Below, piece after piece: positions 36,726-46,799 of a stretch of 64,000 nucleotides of DNA. Under the pieces are notes generated by a model. The model saw nothing but the letters and a program-made list of their open reading frames with translations. It ran no database searches and was not told the DNA's origin. Each line of letters begins with the position of its first letter. The first letter of the stretch is position 1. The translations under genes and the position numbers were made by a program. Source of the DNA: Xenorhabdus sp. BG5 (lineage in GTDB: Bacteria > Pseudomonadota > Gammaproteobacteria > Enterobacterales > Enterobacteriaceae); the NCBI RefSeq assembly GCF_015163665.1, contig NZ_JADEUG010000008.1, positions 62,001-126,000 on the forward strand, in the 5' to 3' direction.

Positions 36726-37775
36726 TTAACCTGCTTTCAATTTTTGGAAGTACTCTTCGTACAGGATACTGGCATTGCCAACATCACTCTGCCATTCGCC
36801 TTTTTTGATCACCTCTGCATCTGGATACAGAGACTTATCTTCTGTCATGGATTTTGGCAATAATTTTTTCGCTTCCAGGTTCGGAGTCGGGTAGCCAATT
36901 TTCTTAGCAACCTGCGCCGCAATTTCCGGGCGTAACAAGAAATCAATCAATTTCATCGCGCCATCGACATTTTTAGCATTCGCTGGAATAGCCAAGCTGT
37001 CCATCCAGAAAATCCCGCCCTCTTTCGGCCAAATAATCTCAACCGGTGTACCAGCCTGACGCGCAACATAGGCAGAGCCGTTCCACATCATACCGATATC
37101 CGCCTCGCCTTCCATAAATGGGTTGGCAGGGTTGTCAGAATTAAATGCCAGTACATTTGGCATCAGTTTTCTCAGTTCCTGATAAGCCGCTTCAATCTCT
37201 TTCGGATCAGAGGTATTGCCGGAATATCCCAATTTCAGCAATGCCATTTGGAAAACTTCACGCGCATCGTCAGTCAGCACTAAACTGTTTTTGTACTCTG
37301 GTTTCCAAAGATCAGCCCAGGAAGAGAAGGAGTTAGGATCAATATTATCGCTATTAACGCCAATCGCCGTTGCACCCCAAATATAAGGGATAGAGTAATC
37401 GTTATTCGGGTCAAAAGACTTATGGAGCAGGTTAGGATCAAGGTTATGGAAGTTGCTCAATTTACTGGTATCGATTTTTTGCAACATCCCTTCTTTACTC
37501 ATCTTTGAGATAAAGTAAGTGGATGGAACCACTAAATCATAAGCGCCGTCTTTATAAGTTTTCAGCTTGGTGTACATGCTCTCATTGGATTCATAGGTGG
37601 AATAAATCACCTTAATCCCAGTTTCTTTGGTGAACTGGTTGAGCAAACCAGGCGGAACATATTCAGTCCAGTTGTAGAAATACAGCGTCTTGCCATCATC
37701 AGCGGCAGCGGCATTCACCGAACCAATGCTTAATGCCATCATCCCGGCGGCTAACAGACAGAACCACTTTTTCAT
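36726..37775 (-). CDS. potD: Spermidine/putrescine-binding protein PotD
   Basis: A 349-aa periplasmic binding protein with signal peptide (cleavage near VNAAAADD). It is very similar to E. coli PotD: LYFYNWTEYVPPGLLNQF and MMWNGSAYVARQAG are recognisable. It captures spermidine and putrescine for the PotABC importer. The ribosome site GAGGGG precedes its ATG. A terminator separates it from potC. Confidence 0.96.
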   Translation of the reverse strand: MKKWFCLLAAGMMALSIGSVNAAAADDGKTLYFYNWTEYVPPGLLNQFTKETGIKVIYSTYESNESMYTKLKTYKDGAYDLVVPSTYFISKMSKEGMLQKIDTSKLSNFHNLDPNLLHKSFDPNNDYSIPYIWGATAIGVNSDNIDPNSFSSWADLWKPEYKNSLVLTDDAREVFQMALLKLGYSGNTSDPKEIEAAYQELRKLMPNVLAFNSDNPANPFMEGEADIGMMWNGSAYVARQAGTPVEIIWPKEGGIFWMDSLAIPANAKNVDGAMKLIDFLLRPEIAAQVAKKIGYPTPNLEAKKLLPKSMTEDKSLYPDAEVIKKGEWQSDVGNASILYEEYFQKLKAG

Positions 37776-37899
37776 GTCGTGTTTCCCCTCGCAGTTGGTG
37801 CGTTAGTATCATATATAGGTTCGGCGTGAACCTATCCCCGAAAAGGGGGCTATTATAAAAGTGACATTTAATGGGGTAAAGCGACTTATTTCTTGCTAA

Positions 37900-37928
37900 T
37901 AAAAGCGTGGTCAACCCGCAACCACGCT
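37900..37928 (-). terminator. Intrinsic terminator between potC and potD
   Basis: AGCGTGGT and ACCACGCT (37904-37911 and 37921-37928) are perfect complements. On the minus strand they are followed by TTTTATT. This would reduce or block readthrough into potD, which then needs its own promoter in 37776-37900. Confidence 0.75.
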
Positions 37929-37938
37929 AAAAAGAAGG

Positions 37939-38718
37939 TTAATACTTTTCTGTGCGATCACGCATCACAAATTGGCTAATCAGCACCAAAACCAACGACA
38001 TAAGTAATAAAATCGTTGCCAATGCGTTCACTTCCGGCGAAATTCCCACTTTTACCATTGAATAGATCTTAAGTGGCAAAATTTCATAGCTTGGCCCTGT
38101 CACGAATGAAGAAACAACTACATCATCCATTGATAAGGTAAAGCTCAATAGCCAACCCGCCATAACCGCCGGCATCGCCAGCGGCAGGATGATTTTTCGC
38201 AGGATAGTCAACTCACCCGCGCCCAAATCGCGCGCCGCTTCCAGCATCTTGACGTCAAAGTCTTTCAGGCGGGAGTAAACCGTTATCACCACAAACGGCA
38301 AGCAGAAGGTGATATGCGAAAACAGCAATGACCAGAATCCCAGTGAAACGCCGAGCAGCATAAACAGGACCAGCAGTGAAATCGCCATCACGATATCCGG
38401 CGACATCATCACGACAAACAACATACCACCAACAAACTTTTTGCCACGGAATGAGTAACGATACAAGGCGACCGCTGTCAGGGAACCAATCAAGGTGGCA
38501 AACGTGGCGGACATTACCGCCATCGTCAGGGAATGGCCCGCCGCTTGCAGCAGGCTATCATTAGCGAACAGCAGGCTATACCATTCAGTGGTAAAACCCT
38601 GCCAGCGAATGCCAAAGCGTGATTGGTTAAACGAGCTTACCAACAGGATAATAATCGGGATATACAGGTAAGCATAAACGATGGTCATGAAGCCACCGCG
38701 CAACAGGCGTCCGATCAT
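37939..38718 (-). CDS. potC: Spermidine/putrescine ABC permease PotC
   Basis: A 259-aa inner-membrane permease matching PotC, with about six helices and the EAA loop [21 protein letters not shown]. It forms the channel with PotB. Its start overlaps the potB stop by 4 nt. Confidence 0.95.
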   Translation of the reverse strand: MIGRLLRGGFMTIVYAYLYIPIIILLVSSFNQSRFGIRWQGFTTEWYSLLFANDSLLQAAGHSLTMAVMSATFATLIGSLTAVALYRYSFRGKKFVGGMLFVVMMSPDIVMAISLLVLFMLLGVSLGFWSLLFSHITFCLPFVVITVYSRLKDFDVKMLEAARDLGAGELTILRKIILPLAMPAVMAGWLLSFTLSMDDVVVSSFVTGPSYEILPLKIYSMVKVGISPEVNALATILLLMSLVLVLISQFVMRDRTEKY

Positions 38719-39575
38719 TCCAGTTCCACCTTCTTGTTCAGCAGCTTAGCCGCACGATAATAAACCAATAACATCAATCCCATTACCAACGTCAAACAGA
38801 TGCTGGTCGCTGCCCCAAACGGCCAGTCACGGATATTGAGAAATTGGCTTTTAATCACGTTCCCGATCAGCAGATTCTTCGCCCCGCCCATCAAATCAGC
38901 CACATAGAACAGCCCCATCGCTGGCAGCACTACCAACAAACAACCGGCGATAATGCCCGGCATAGTCAATGGCACAATGATGCGGATAAAGGTCTGCAAT
39001 TTTCCCGCCCCTAAATCGCGCGCCGCTTCCAGACAAGATTTATCCAGCTTCTCAATGCTGGAATAAAGCGGCATCACCATAAACGGCAGTAAGATGTAAA
39101 CCAACCCCAACACAACCGCTTCGGGGGTATACATGATGCGAAAGGGTTTATCGATAATCCCCACCCACATCAGAAAATCATTCAAGTACCCGCGGGTACT
39201 GAGGAACATCTTTAAACCATAAATACGGATTAACGAGTTCGTCCAGAACGGCACGATCAACAGGAATAGCATCAGTGAACGCAGTTTCTTTGGCATACGA
39301 GCCAGGAAAAAAGCGAACGGATAGCCAATCACCAGACAGCACAGCGTCGCTATAATTGCCATATTCAGCGAATGCAGCAGCACCTCGGCATACAGCGGAT
39401 CGAACAATCGGCTATAGTTATCCAGCGAGAATACCATCTGCACTAAATTGGCATCATCACGGGTCAGGAAGCTGGTTCCGATGATCATCAGGTTCGGCAA
39501 AAAGACGAACAGCATCAGCCAGGATACGATGCCCGTAATGACGATATTCTGGAATAGTTTACGCGTCTTCTTCAT
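38715..39575 (-). CDS. potB: Spermidine/putrescine ABC permease PotB
   Basis: A 286-aa permease matching E. coli PotB through the whole length ([39 protein letters not shown]). I start it at the ATG at 39575 (MKKTRKL), inside the end of potA, with GGGAGG at 39588-39593; a TTG four codons upstream is closer to it but less likely. It overlaps potA by 17 nt and potC by 4 nt. Confidence 0.94.
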   Translation of the reverse strand: MKKTRKLFQNIVITGIVSWLMLFVFLPNLMIIGTSFLTRDDANLVQMVFSLDNYSRLFDPLYAEVLLHSLNMAIIATLCCLVIGYPFAFFLARMPKKLRSLMLFLLIVPFWTNSLIRIYGLKMFLSTRGYLNDFLMWVGIIDKPFRIMYTPEAVVLGLVYILLPFMVMPLYSSIEKLDKSCLEAARDLGAGKLQTFIRIIVPLTMPGIIAGCLLVVLPAMGLFYVADLMGGAKNLLIGNVIKSQFLNIRDWPFGAATSICLTLVMGLMLLVYYRAAKLLNKKVELE

Positions 39576-40674
39576 CGACCAGCACAACCTCCCAGCTTTC
39601 TACCCAAGTGACCGCAATCTTCTGGTTCAGAGAATGGTCAACATCAGGATCGTCTTCGTTGAAGAATTCGCTCACCATGACCATCTTGCCATTTTCCATT
39701 TCGACCACGGAGTCCAGTGTCATGCCCTTGTAGTTACGCTCACGGACGTAACCAATCAGCCCCGATACCTGCTCACCGTTATTGATCTCTTCCACGCGCA
39801 GGTCTTCCGGGCGCAGCAAGACTTTCAACGTTTGCCCAACCGTCACTGGCAGCGAGGTGAAAATATCACACTCATGGCCTTCGACATTGGCGCGTATCCG
39901 TTGTTCATCAATACGTTGCAGCACTTCAGCATCAAAGATATTGATTTCGCCGATAAAGCGGGCAACAAACAGGTTTTTTGGCTCTTCGTAAATCTCACGC
40001 GGAGAGCCATCCTGTTCAATGCGTCCATTACGCATAACCACGATACGGTCTGACATGACCAGAGCCTCTTCCTGATCGTGGGTCACGAAGATAAAAGTGA
40101 TGCCAAGCTTACGCTGGAGCGCCTTTAGCTCATTTTGCATCTGCTTGCGCAACTTGTAATCGAGCGCGGACAGGGATTCATCCAGCAGCAAGACTTTCGG
40201 TTTATTGACAACCGCACGGGCAATCGCCACACGTTGCTGTTGGCCACCGGAAAGCTGGGCAGGTTTACGCTGGGCAAACTCGTCAAGCTGAACCATGCGC
40301 AGTGCTTCCTCAACACGCGGAGCAATCTCTTTTTCCGGTGTTTTCTGCATCCGAAGTCCAAAAGCGACATTTTCAAATACGGTCATGTGGGGGAACAGGG
40401 CATAGCTTTGGAAAACCGTATTAACGTGACGGTGCTCGGCGGGAATATCAGTAATATCCTGCCCTTCCAGTAAAATTTTGCCGCTGTCTGCATCCTCTAA
40501 CCCGGCAATCAGGCGGAGTACTGTGGTTTTGCCACAACCGGATGGCCCAAGAATGGTCAGGAACTCGCCATCATTGATTGTCAGATCGAGCTGTGAAATA
40601 ACTTGTTTATCGTCGAAGCCCTTACTCAAGGCGTTCAGTTCAACGAGTGGTGTCAGAGAGGTGTTCTCAGTCAT
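39559..40674 (-). CDS. potA: Spermidine/putrescine ABC ATPase PotA
   Basis: A 371-aa ATPase with Walker [10 protein letters not shown], signature LSGGQQQR, Walker [13 protein letters not shown] and a C-terminal TOBE-type regulatory domain. It drives polyamine uptake through PotBC. It is the first gene of potABC(D). Confidence 0.96.
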   Translation of the reverse strand: MTENTSLTPLVELNALSKGFDDKQVISQLDLTINDGEFLTILGPSGCGKTTVLRLIAGLEDADSGKILLEGQDITDIPAEHRHVNTVFQSYALFPHMTVFENVAFGLRMQKTPEKEIAPRVEEALRMVQLDEFAQRKPAQLSGGQQQRVAIARAVVNKPKVLLLDESLSALDYKLRKQMQNELKALQRKLGITFIFVTHDQEEALVMSDRIVVMRNGRIEQDGSPREIYEEPKNLFVARFIGEINIFDAEVLQRIDEQRIRANVEGHECDIFTSLPVTVGQTLKVLLRPEDLRVEEINNGEQVSGLIGYVRERNYKGMTLDSVVEMENGKMVMVSEFFNEDDPDVDHSLNQKIAVTWVESWEVVLVDEEDA

Positions 40675-41092
40675 TTATGCTATCATCTATCCCTTGGAAT
40701 AATGCAGATAGAACCGCCACGGGAAAAGACTGTGTTAGCTGGCAGGAGACATCATTTCTCCGCTAAAGCTCAAAGCCAGTGGCGCCGGTTGAAATTACGA
40801 AGCGCGCATCATAAACGCAGTACGCCCAAATTGAAAGCTGAAACAATGACAATATGTCATTTTTTATTACTATTTTATGAATGGTAATAACGTGTCCCAT
40901 TCTGCCCTGAATTGTACCAGATGGAAATAGTTACATATCGGATATTTTTGAAATAAAAAATGCTATTGTTTTTCAATGCACTTAGGCAGGTATCCACCCG
41001 ATTCGGGATCCGGCTGCGACCAGCTTCTTTTTCAAAAGTGTGATATTTTCCCTAAAAAAATATATTGATAACTTATTTATAGGACTACAAAA
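40675..41092. other. Intergenic region between divergent potA and the PLP lyase
   Basis: About 420 bp holding both promoters. A small GC-richer island near 40985-41035 contains a CCCGATTCGGG mini-hairpin. It is unlike the AT-rich DNA around it. I could not match it to a riboswitch or tRNA. Confidence 0.4.
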
Positions 41093-42238
41093 ATGATAAA
41101 AAATATAGCGACTACATTAATCCACGGTGGAAAACAGCAGGACAAAGAAAACCATGCTATCTTTCCCCCCATTACAACAGCCAGTACTTTTGTACAGAAA
41201 GATTTATCTGAGCATGGTGAATACTGTTACTCCCGTTGCAGTAACCCCACACGCTATGCCTACGAAACATTATTAGCCGAAATAGAAGGTGGTATTTATG
41301 CAACTGCAACCGCCTCTGGTGTAGCAGCCGCAGCTTTAGTCTTAAATTTGTTACCTAAAGAATCCCATATTATCGCAATGAAGGGCGTTTATGGTGGCAC
41401 GTTTCGTTTATTTGAACGGGTAGCGATCGAAAATAGTGGTCATCAATTTGACTATGTCGACTTAAATAACCTCACTGAGGTTGAGGCTAAAATAAAAGAG
41501 AATACTCGATTAATTTGGATAGAAAGCCCAACCAATCCATTATTAGAATTAGTTGATATCAAACGTATTTGTGCATTAGCGAAAAATCACAATATCTTAA
41601 CTTGTGTTGATAATACATTTGCAACTGCATGGAACCAAAAACCCCTCGAATTAGGGGCAGATGTTGTGATGCTATCTACCAGTAAATATATTGGCGGCCA
41701 TTCGGATCTTATTGGCGGAGCCGTTATTACCCATCGGGATGATTTAGCCAATAAGCTGGATTTCTTAAAAACGACCACTGGAGCCATTGCCTCTCCCTTT
41801 GATGCCTATTTAGCATTACGTGGATTAAAAACATTAGCGTTACGCATGTCAGCGCAATGTGCTAATGCACTTGAGATTGCCAATTTTCTGCAATCCCATC
41901 CAAAAATTGAACAGGTCTATTATCCTGCTTTACCCACTCACCCGCACTATTCCATTTGCCAACAGCAAATGCGCGCAGGTGGTGCAGTCGTTACGATCAG
42001 ATTAAAAGGTGAACTGGAAGATACAAAGAGGTTTGTAAGCAAACTACGCTATTTTGTTTTGGCAGAATCTCTCGGTGGTGTGGAGAGCATGATTAACCAT
42101 TCCGCAACCATGTCACATGGGTCAATGACAAAGGAAGAACGTGAGGAGATTGGTATTTATGATACTGTATTACGCTTATCAGTAGGGATTGAAGATATTC
42201 TCGATTTATTAGCTGACCTTGAACAAGCATTAGAATAA
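41093..42238 (+). CDS. PLP-dependent Cys/Met metabolism lyase (cystathionine gamma-lyase/synthase type)
   Basis: A 381-aa PLP enzyme. The YSRCSNPTRYAYE segment, the Asp-containing VDNTFAT and the PLP lysine in STSKYIGGHSD are family hallmarks. A Gly sits where methionine gamma-lyases have their typical Cys (VYGGTF), and SKYxxGHSD is the cystathionine lyase/synthase form, so I favour a cystathionine-type enzyme over a methionine gamma-lyase. It lies 45 nt before an NhaC-family antiporter and is probably co-transcribed with it. A second MetY-type enzyme of the same superfamily is at 25306. Confidence 0.85.
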   Translation: MIKNIATTLIHGGKQQDKENHAIFPPITTASTFVQKDLSEHGEYCYSRCSNPTRYAYETLLAEIEGGIYATATASGVAAAALVLNLLPKESHIIAMKGVYGGTFRLFERVAIENSGHQFDYVDLNNLTEVEAKIKENTRLIWIESPTNPLLELVDIKRICALAKNHNILTCVDNTFATAWNQKPLELGADVVMLSTSKYIGGHSDLIGGAVITHRDDLANKLDFLKTTTGAIASPFDAYLALRGLKTLALRMSAQCANALEIANFLQSHPKIEQVYYPALPTHPHYSICQQQMRAGGAVVTIRLKGELEDTKRFVSKLRYFVLAESLGGVESMINHSATMSHGSMTKEEREEIGIYDTVLRLSVGIEDILDLLADLEQALE

Positions 42239-42283
42239 ATTTACTTAATATAAAAAATAACAAAAAAATAAGGTGAGTGAAAA

Positions 42284-43708
42284 ATGAATGATTACGGTAT
42301 TTGGACCATCATTACCCCTGTTGTCACAATTATTTTAGCTATATTTACACGCCAGGTTATTTTATCACTACTACTCGGCATATTAGTGGGTTTTACTGTC
42401 ATTAATAATCATAATGTTATTTTAGGTATACAAGGAACTATTGAAGGTATTATTGATACCTTTTCCTCCTCAGGCAATACAAAAACCATCATTTTTATGT
42501 TGATGATTGGTGGCATAATGCGGCTTGTAGTTGTTACAGGGGGCGTGCGTTCTTTAGTTCGTTTACTCACGGACAAGACCCAATTGATTGAAAATAAAAA
42601 AGCTGTTCAATTTTTGGCAATGATCATTACATCATTAATCTTTATTGAAAGCTCAATTAACCAATTAATTGCTGGAGCATCAACCAAGAAATTAGCCAAA
42701 AATTACGGTATCCCACCAGAAAAAATGTCTTACATTATCCAGACATCCTGTGTTTCTGTCTGTTCTTCTGCCATGATCAATGGTTGGGGTGCCGCAATGA
42801 TGGGAATCATCGGAGTACAGATTTCCAGAGGGTTAATCAGCGGTGAGCCATTTGATATCCTGGCTGGCTCTATGATTTATAATATTATGGCTTGGTTATC
42901 GCTGGCCTCTGTCTTATTTTATATTTTTTCTAATGTTTCTTGGGGGCCAATGAAAACCGCAGAAATGCGAGCCTTACATGAACATTTAAATAGTGATATT
43001 GAAGATAAACACAATGAAGATAGTGATGATGTTATTGAACACCCTAACTGCCATACTTCACTAAACTTTTTTATTCCTATTTTATCGACAGTATTAATGC
43101 TCCCTATTGCCCTCTATATCACAGGTGATGGCAATTTTAGTAAGGGCAGCGGTTCAACCTCTATCTATTGGAGTGTTATATTTGGAAGTACGATCTCTTT
43201 TTTCTGGTTCTTATTACGCCGTGTTTTAACCATCGAAAACTTTTTTAAAGAGCTTTATATTGGTTATGCCAGCATGATAAAAATAAGCTCTGTCATGGTA
43301 TTGGCATTCTTAATGGGTAACGTTTCCGCTGATTTAAATACCGGTGCTTATATTGCACAAATGACTTCTGGCATCATTCCGGCGGGGTTTTCCATCGGTT
43401 TTATCTTCCTAATAAGTTCCATCATGTCATTAGCAACAGGCACCTCATGGGGGACATTCGCAATTATGATCCCCATAGGGGTACAGCTAGGTATTTCAGT
43501 GGGTATGCCTCCTGAATATATGATCGGTGCTGCAATTGCGGGTTCCATTTTTGGTGATATGACATCGCCAATTTCCAGCGATGCTATCGTTGCATCAATG
43601 GCAACAGATTGTGACCATATTGAACATATTCGGACTCAAATGCCATATGCGTTGGTTACTGCAAGTTTCGCCCTCGTTATCTATTTCTATTTAGGCCTTA
43701 CTTATTAA
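42284..43708 (+). CDS. NhaC-family Na+/H+ (or amino-acid) antiporter
   Basis: A 474-aa protein with about 11-12 transmembrane helices of the NhaC family. Gly/Ser-rich polar helix motifs are visible (TGTSWGTFAIMIP, FGDMTSPISSDA). The start has AAGGTGAG upstream. Some NhaC-type carriers sit beside sulfur-amino-acid lyases and may exchange amino acids rather than only sodium. The pairing with the PLP lyase supports that idea but does not prove it. Confidence 0.85.
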   Translation: MNDYGIWTIITPVVTIILAIFTRQVILSLLLGILVGFTVINNHNVILGIQGTIEGIIDTFSSSGNTKTIIFMLMIGGIMRLVVVTGGVRSLVRLLTDKTQLIENKKAVQFLAMIITSLIFIESSINQLIAGASTKKLAKNYGIPPEKMSYIIQTSCVSVCSSAMINGWGAAMMGIIGVQISRGLISGEPFDILAGSMIYNIMAWLSLASVLFYIFSNVSWGPMKTAEMRALHEHLNSDIEDKHNEDSDDVIEHPNCHTSLNFFIPILSTVLMLPIALYITGDGNFSKGSGSTSIYWSVIFGSTISFFWFLLRRVLTIENFFKELYIGYASMIKISSVMVLAFLMGNVSADLNTGAYIAQMTSGIIPAGFSIGFIFLISSIMSLATGTSWGTFAIMIPIGVQLGISVGMPPEYMIGAAIAGSIFGDMTSPISSDAIVASMATDCDHIEHIRTQMPYALVTASFALVIYFYLGLTY

Positions 43709-43785
43709 CTAGCAACCCGCTGAGAATCATATGTCTTTAACAGAAAATTTTAGCAAAATTTGCCCGTATTGATTTACTCAAAACT

Positions 43786-44274
43786 GGATCACGTATTCAA
43801 TCCGTTGATTTGTGTTAAATAGAGTATTCACGTTCAATGAAAGTGCCGATGACTTTATCATGCATTTCCGGCGACTTAGAATAACCCAATGGTTTACGAT
43901 TGAGTCGCTTAAGTCGGTTGCGCAATGTCAGATCCTCCCTCTCAATACGTTGAGTGAAGGTTTTTCCGACAAGATGCTGGCTTTTTGGTGATAGATTGTA
44001 AGCCTTGAAATTATCTGTACACCAGAAAACAACATCGAACGAAGCCCGTTTTTTGAGGCGTTTCTTGAGTGTTTTTTGCTTCTCGTTCCAAACGTATGGG
44101 CAATGATGCATTTTAGACGAGGTTCCCAGGCATACCATAACCAACGTTGGCATTTTTTATTCCCGACAAATGACCACACTTCATCATCGACATTTTACTT
44201 CAACAGTCGCCATGTGATTTCTCCGAAAAAATGGCGATTATACATAACTATCAACAGGTTGAATACGTGACCCA
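43786..44274 (-). mobile_element. Internally deleted IS1-family element
   Basis: Inverted ends match: GGATCACGTATTCAATC at the low-coordinate end and, reverse-complemented, GGGTCACGTATTCAACC at the high end, then GTTGAT at both. The element is about 490 bp, shorter than a full IS1 of about 770 bp. The interior encodes the start of InsA joined directly to the middle of InsB. No clear 8-9-bp target duplication is visible in the flanks. Confidence 0.75.
43815..44213 (-). pseudogene. InsA-InsB deletion fusion with frameshift (IS1 transposase relic)
   Basis: Translation begins MATVEVKCR, the InsA N-terminus with its first zinc-finger Cys. It then jumps to the InsB segment DDEVWSFVGNKKCQRW, and a stop lies at the junction in the InsA frame. 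A further frameshift near 44083 moves to the frame with FDVVFWCTDNFKAYNL, TQRIERED and the late HDKVIG of InsB. Two DDE-type acidic residues remain, but no complete enzyme can be made. Confidence 0.8.
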
Positions 44275-44461
44275 GCAATACGTAAGAGTGAAACCAGAGA
44301 AATAGTCATCAATAGTTTAAACAGTTTACTTAATAATAAAGAGAACTAAAACAGTATTATTGAAGTGATCAATAAAAATTGGTTACTTCAAATGAAGACT
44401 GTTTATTTTTATTCCATTTTCTCACTCTCCTTGATCCCAAAATTATCACTATTTTTCTTTC

Positions 44462-45349
44462 TCACACAACCAGGTTTTCTAATAAATAATCTATAAAAAG
44501 ACGATTCTTACGTTGAAGTTGCACATTATTTGGAAATACAATCGATATTTCCTGCTTTGGCAGATGATATTCAGGGAAAAGCTCGACCAAAGTACCAGAT
44601 GCTATATGCCCATTGATAAACCACTCTGGTAGTATGGATACGCCTAAACCAGACAAGGTTAGGGAGCGAATTGCAGAAATGTTATTTGAGGCATATTTCA
44701 CTTTCCCACGGACATTGATCTTGGGATAAATAGGATGATTTAATTCCCATTGAGTTGGATTTTGTAAGCTAGTGTTGGCAATCCAGTTAACTCTATTCAG
44801 ATCTATTGGTTCAATAACGGAGTTTTGTTCGATCCAATCTGGGGCAGCCACTAGTTTAATTTTATAAGTAGCCAGATGCCTGCTTTTCAGTGTTGAATCA
44901 TTTAATATCCCCAGTCGAATCGCAAGATCAATTCTCTCTGTAATTAAATCATTTAAAGTTGAGTCAGCAAAATAACCAACTTCTAATTGAGGATAAATTT
45001 TACAGAATTGACTGATTAAAGGAAGAAGAAATTTTTCACCAAACTCAACGGTGGAAGTAATACGTAATTTCCCAGCCAGGGAGTGATGACGTTCCGCAAC
45101 ATTATCAAAAGCAACCTGAATGTTATTAAATATCTTTTTAAAATCTTCATAAAATTCCCTCCCCGCTTCGGTTAATGCAATACCACGAGTATTACGCACT
45201 AACAATGGTACGTTTAACGTTTCTTCGAGTGCTTTCACATGAATGCTAGCGACGGCTTTGCTAATAAATAAGGTTTCCGCTGCACGAGTGAAAGATCCGC
45301 ACTCTACTACGGTAAGGAAAGTTTGTATCCGGTTGAGATGAGGTTGCAT
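44462..45349 (-). CDS. LysR-type transcriptional regulator
   Basis: A 295-aa LysR regulator. The N-terminal helix-turn-helix (about 3-62) includes FTRAAETLFISKAVASIHVKALE, followed by an inducer-binding domain with two Rossmann-like halves. It diverges from a DHA2 exporter gene with an 82-bp gap, the usual arrangement for a LysR regulator and its target. It probably controls that exporter. Inducer unknown. Confidence 0.9.
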   Translation of the reverse strand: MQPHLNRIQTFLTVVECGSFTRAAETLFISKAVASIHVKALEETLNVPLLVRNTRGIALTEAGREFYEDFKKIFNNIQVAFDNVAERHHSLAGKLRITSTVEFGEKFLLPLISQFCKIYPQLEVGYFADSTLNDLITERIDLAIRLGILNDSTLKSRHLATYKIKLVAAPDWIEQNSVIEPIDLNRVNWIANTSLQNPTQWELNHPIYPKINVRGKVKYASNNISAIRSLTLSGLGVSILPEWFINGHIASGTLVELFPEYHLPKQEISIVFPNNVQLQRKNRLFIDYLLENLVV

Positions 45350-45431
45350 TTTTATTGTTAAATTTCATTAAATTAAATTAATAGACTAAATAAGTCAATG
45401 ATTATTAAACTTCCTGAACGGAGGTAAAATA

Positions 45432-46799
45432 ATGAGTTATCGCTATCGTATTGCATTAATATTTTTGCTTGGTTTCTTTATTGATTGCATCAATATTTTT
45501 ATGTCGGCAATTGCTTTGCCCGATATCGCCGATCAAATGTCTGTTTCTGAATCTAGCGTAGCTTGGGTATCCAATAGTTATATTCTGGGTTTGACACTTA
45601 TTATACCTATTAGTAGCTGGTTAGCTGAACGATTTGGTACACGGCAAATCATGGCAGCTTCGATGCTACTTTTCTCTATAGCTGCTCTGTTTTCCGGTCT
45701 GGCGGAACATTTCTATGATTTAGTATTGTGGCGCTTTATTCAAGGACTAGGGGGCGGTTTGTTGATTCCGGTCGGGCAAGCGTTAACCTTTGGGTTGTTT
45801 AAAAAACATGAACGGGCAAAAATCTCGACATTGGTTATGGCTGTTGCTCTCATTGCACCGGCTCTTTCCCCGAGTGTTGGAGGGGCTATTGTTGATCACT
45901 ATAGCTGGAATTGGGTGTTTTTTAGCAATATCCCTTTCAGCTTGCTAGCATCCATTCTTTCACTTATTTGGATGCGTAATGAAACAATTTCTGCTCAAGA
46001 ACCTGATCTGAAGGGGTTGTTATTAGTTAGCTTAGCATTGGTATTTTTGTTATTAGGGCTTTCTATGTACGCTAATGCAGCCTCAAAATGGCTGCCAGTT
46101 ATTTTCTTGACCAGTGGCGCTTTTTTTACTTTGTTTTATATACAACATTACCATCGTGTGCAAAATGCTATTCTGGATCTGTCTGTAATAAAAAATACTC
46201 GCATGGGTATTTCAGTGTGGATTTATCACTCAATTCCAGGTGTCTTTACTGGAGTTAATCTGCTGAATATTTTTTACCTACAACAACAATTGGGATGGTC
46301 AGCGGAAAAAACCGGCTCTCTCATGATTTTATATGCTATTGGTGCATTTGGTGCCATATTAATATGTGGACGAATGTATAACCGTTTGGGCGCCTATCGT
46401 CTATTTTTATGTGGGATTATACTTCATGCTATTGGTATTGCTTTCTTAGCTACCATTAATCATGCAAACGATGTACCCGGCTTGATTGTCGCGTATTTAC
46501 TGATGGGAATTGGGGGAGGCATTGGTGCTAACACGGCACAGACAACTGCGCTAATGGATTTTACCAATGAAAAATTATCCCGCGCCAGTGTGATTTGGAA
46601 TATCAATCGTCAAATGTCATTTAGTATTGGCACGGCGTTATTCACCATGATTTTTAATTTATTACAGCAAGGATCTATTTCTACTAATGCGTATCACTTG
46701 ACTTTTATCCTTGCAGCAATAATCGGTTTATTACCTTTAACTATTCTGCATAATTTAAAAAAACACGCGGAGAAAATATGCGAAAACAAAAAGAGTTAA
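45432..46799 (+). CDS. DHA2-type MFS multidrug exporter (EmrB/QacA-like)
   Basis: A 455-aa MFS transporter, about 12-14 helices. The first helix has FIDCINIFMSAIALPDIA, followed by the DHA motif WLAERFGTRQI and motif C-like ALSPSVGGAIVD. The start has GGAGG upstream. Its last codons overlap the next gene by 22 nt. It lies convergent to the NRPS gene and could export its product, but that is only positional inference. Confidence 0.9.
   Translation: MSYRYRIALIFLLGFFIDCINIFMSAIALPDIADQMSVSESSVAWVSNSYILGLTLIIPISSWLAERFGTRQIMAASMLLFSIAALFSGLAEHFYDLVLWRFIQGLGGGLLIPVGQALTFGLFKKHERAKISTLVMAVALIAPALSPSVGGAIVDHYSWNWVFFSNIPFSLLASILSLIWMRNETISAQEPDLKGLLLVSLALVFLLLGLSMYANAASKWLPVIFLTSGAFFTLFYIQHYHRVQNAILDLSVIKNTRMGISVWIYHSIPGVFTGVNLLNIFYLQQQLGWSAEKTGSLMILYAIGAFGAILICGRMYNRLGAYRLFLCGIILHAIGIAFLATINHANDVPGLIVAYLLMGIGGGIGANTAQTTALMDFTNEKLSRASVIWNINRQMSFSIGTALFTMIFNLLQQGSISTNAYHLTFILAAIIGLLPLTILHNLKKHAEKICENKKS

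Noticed and set aside
40985-41035. GC-rich island with CCCGATTCGGG that looked like a tRNA T-arm or riboswitch piece
   Set aside because: No cloverleaf can be completed, and no known riboswitch core was recognised; kept only as a note in the intergenic entry.
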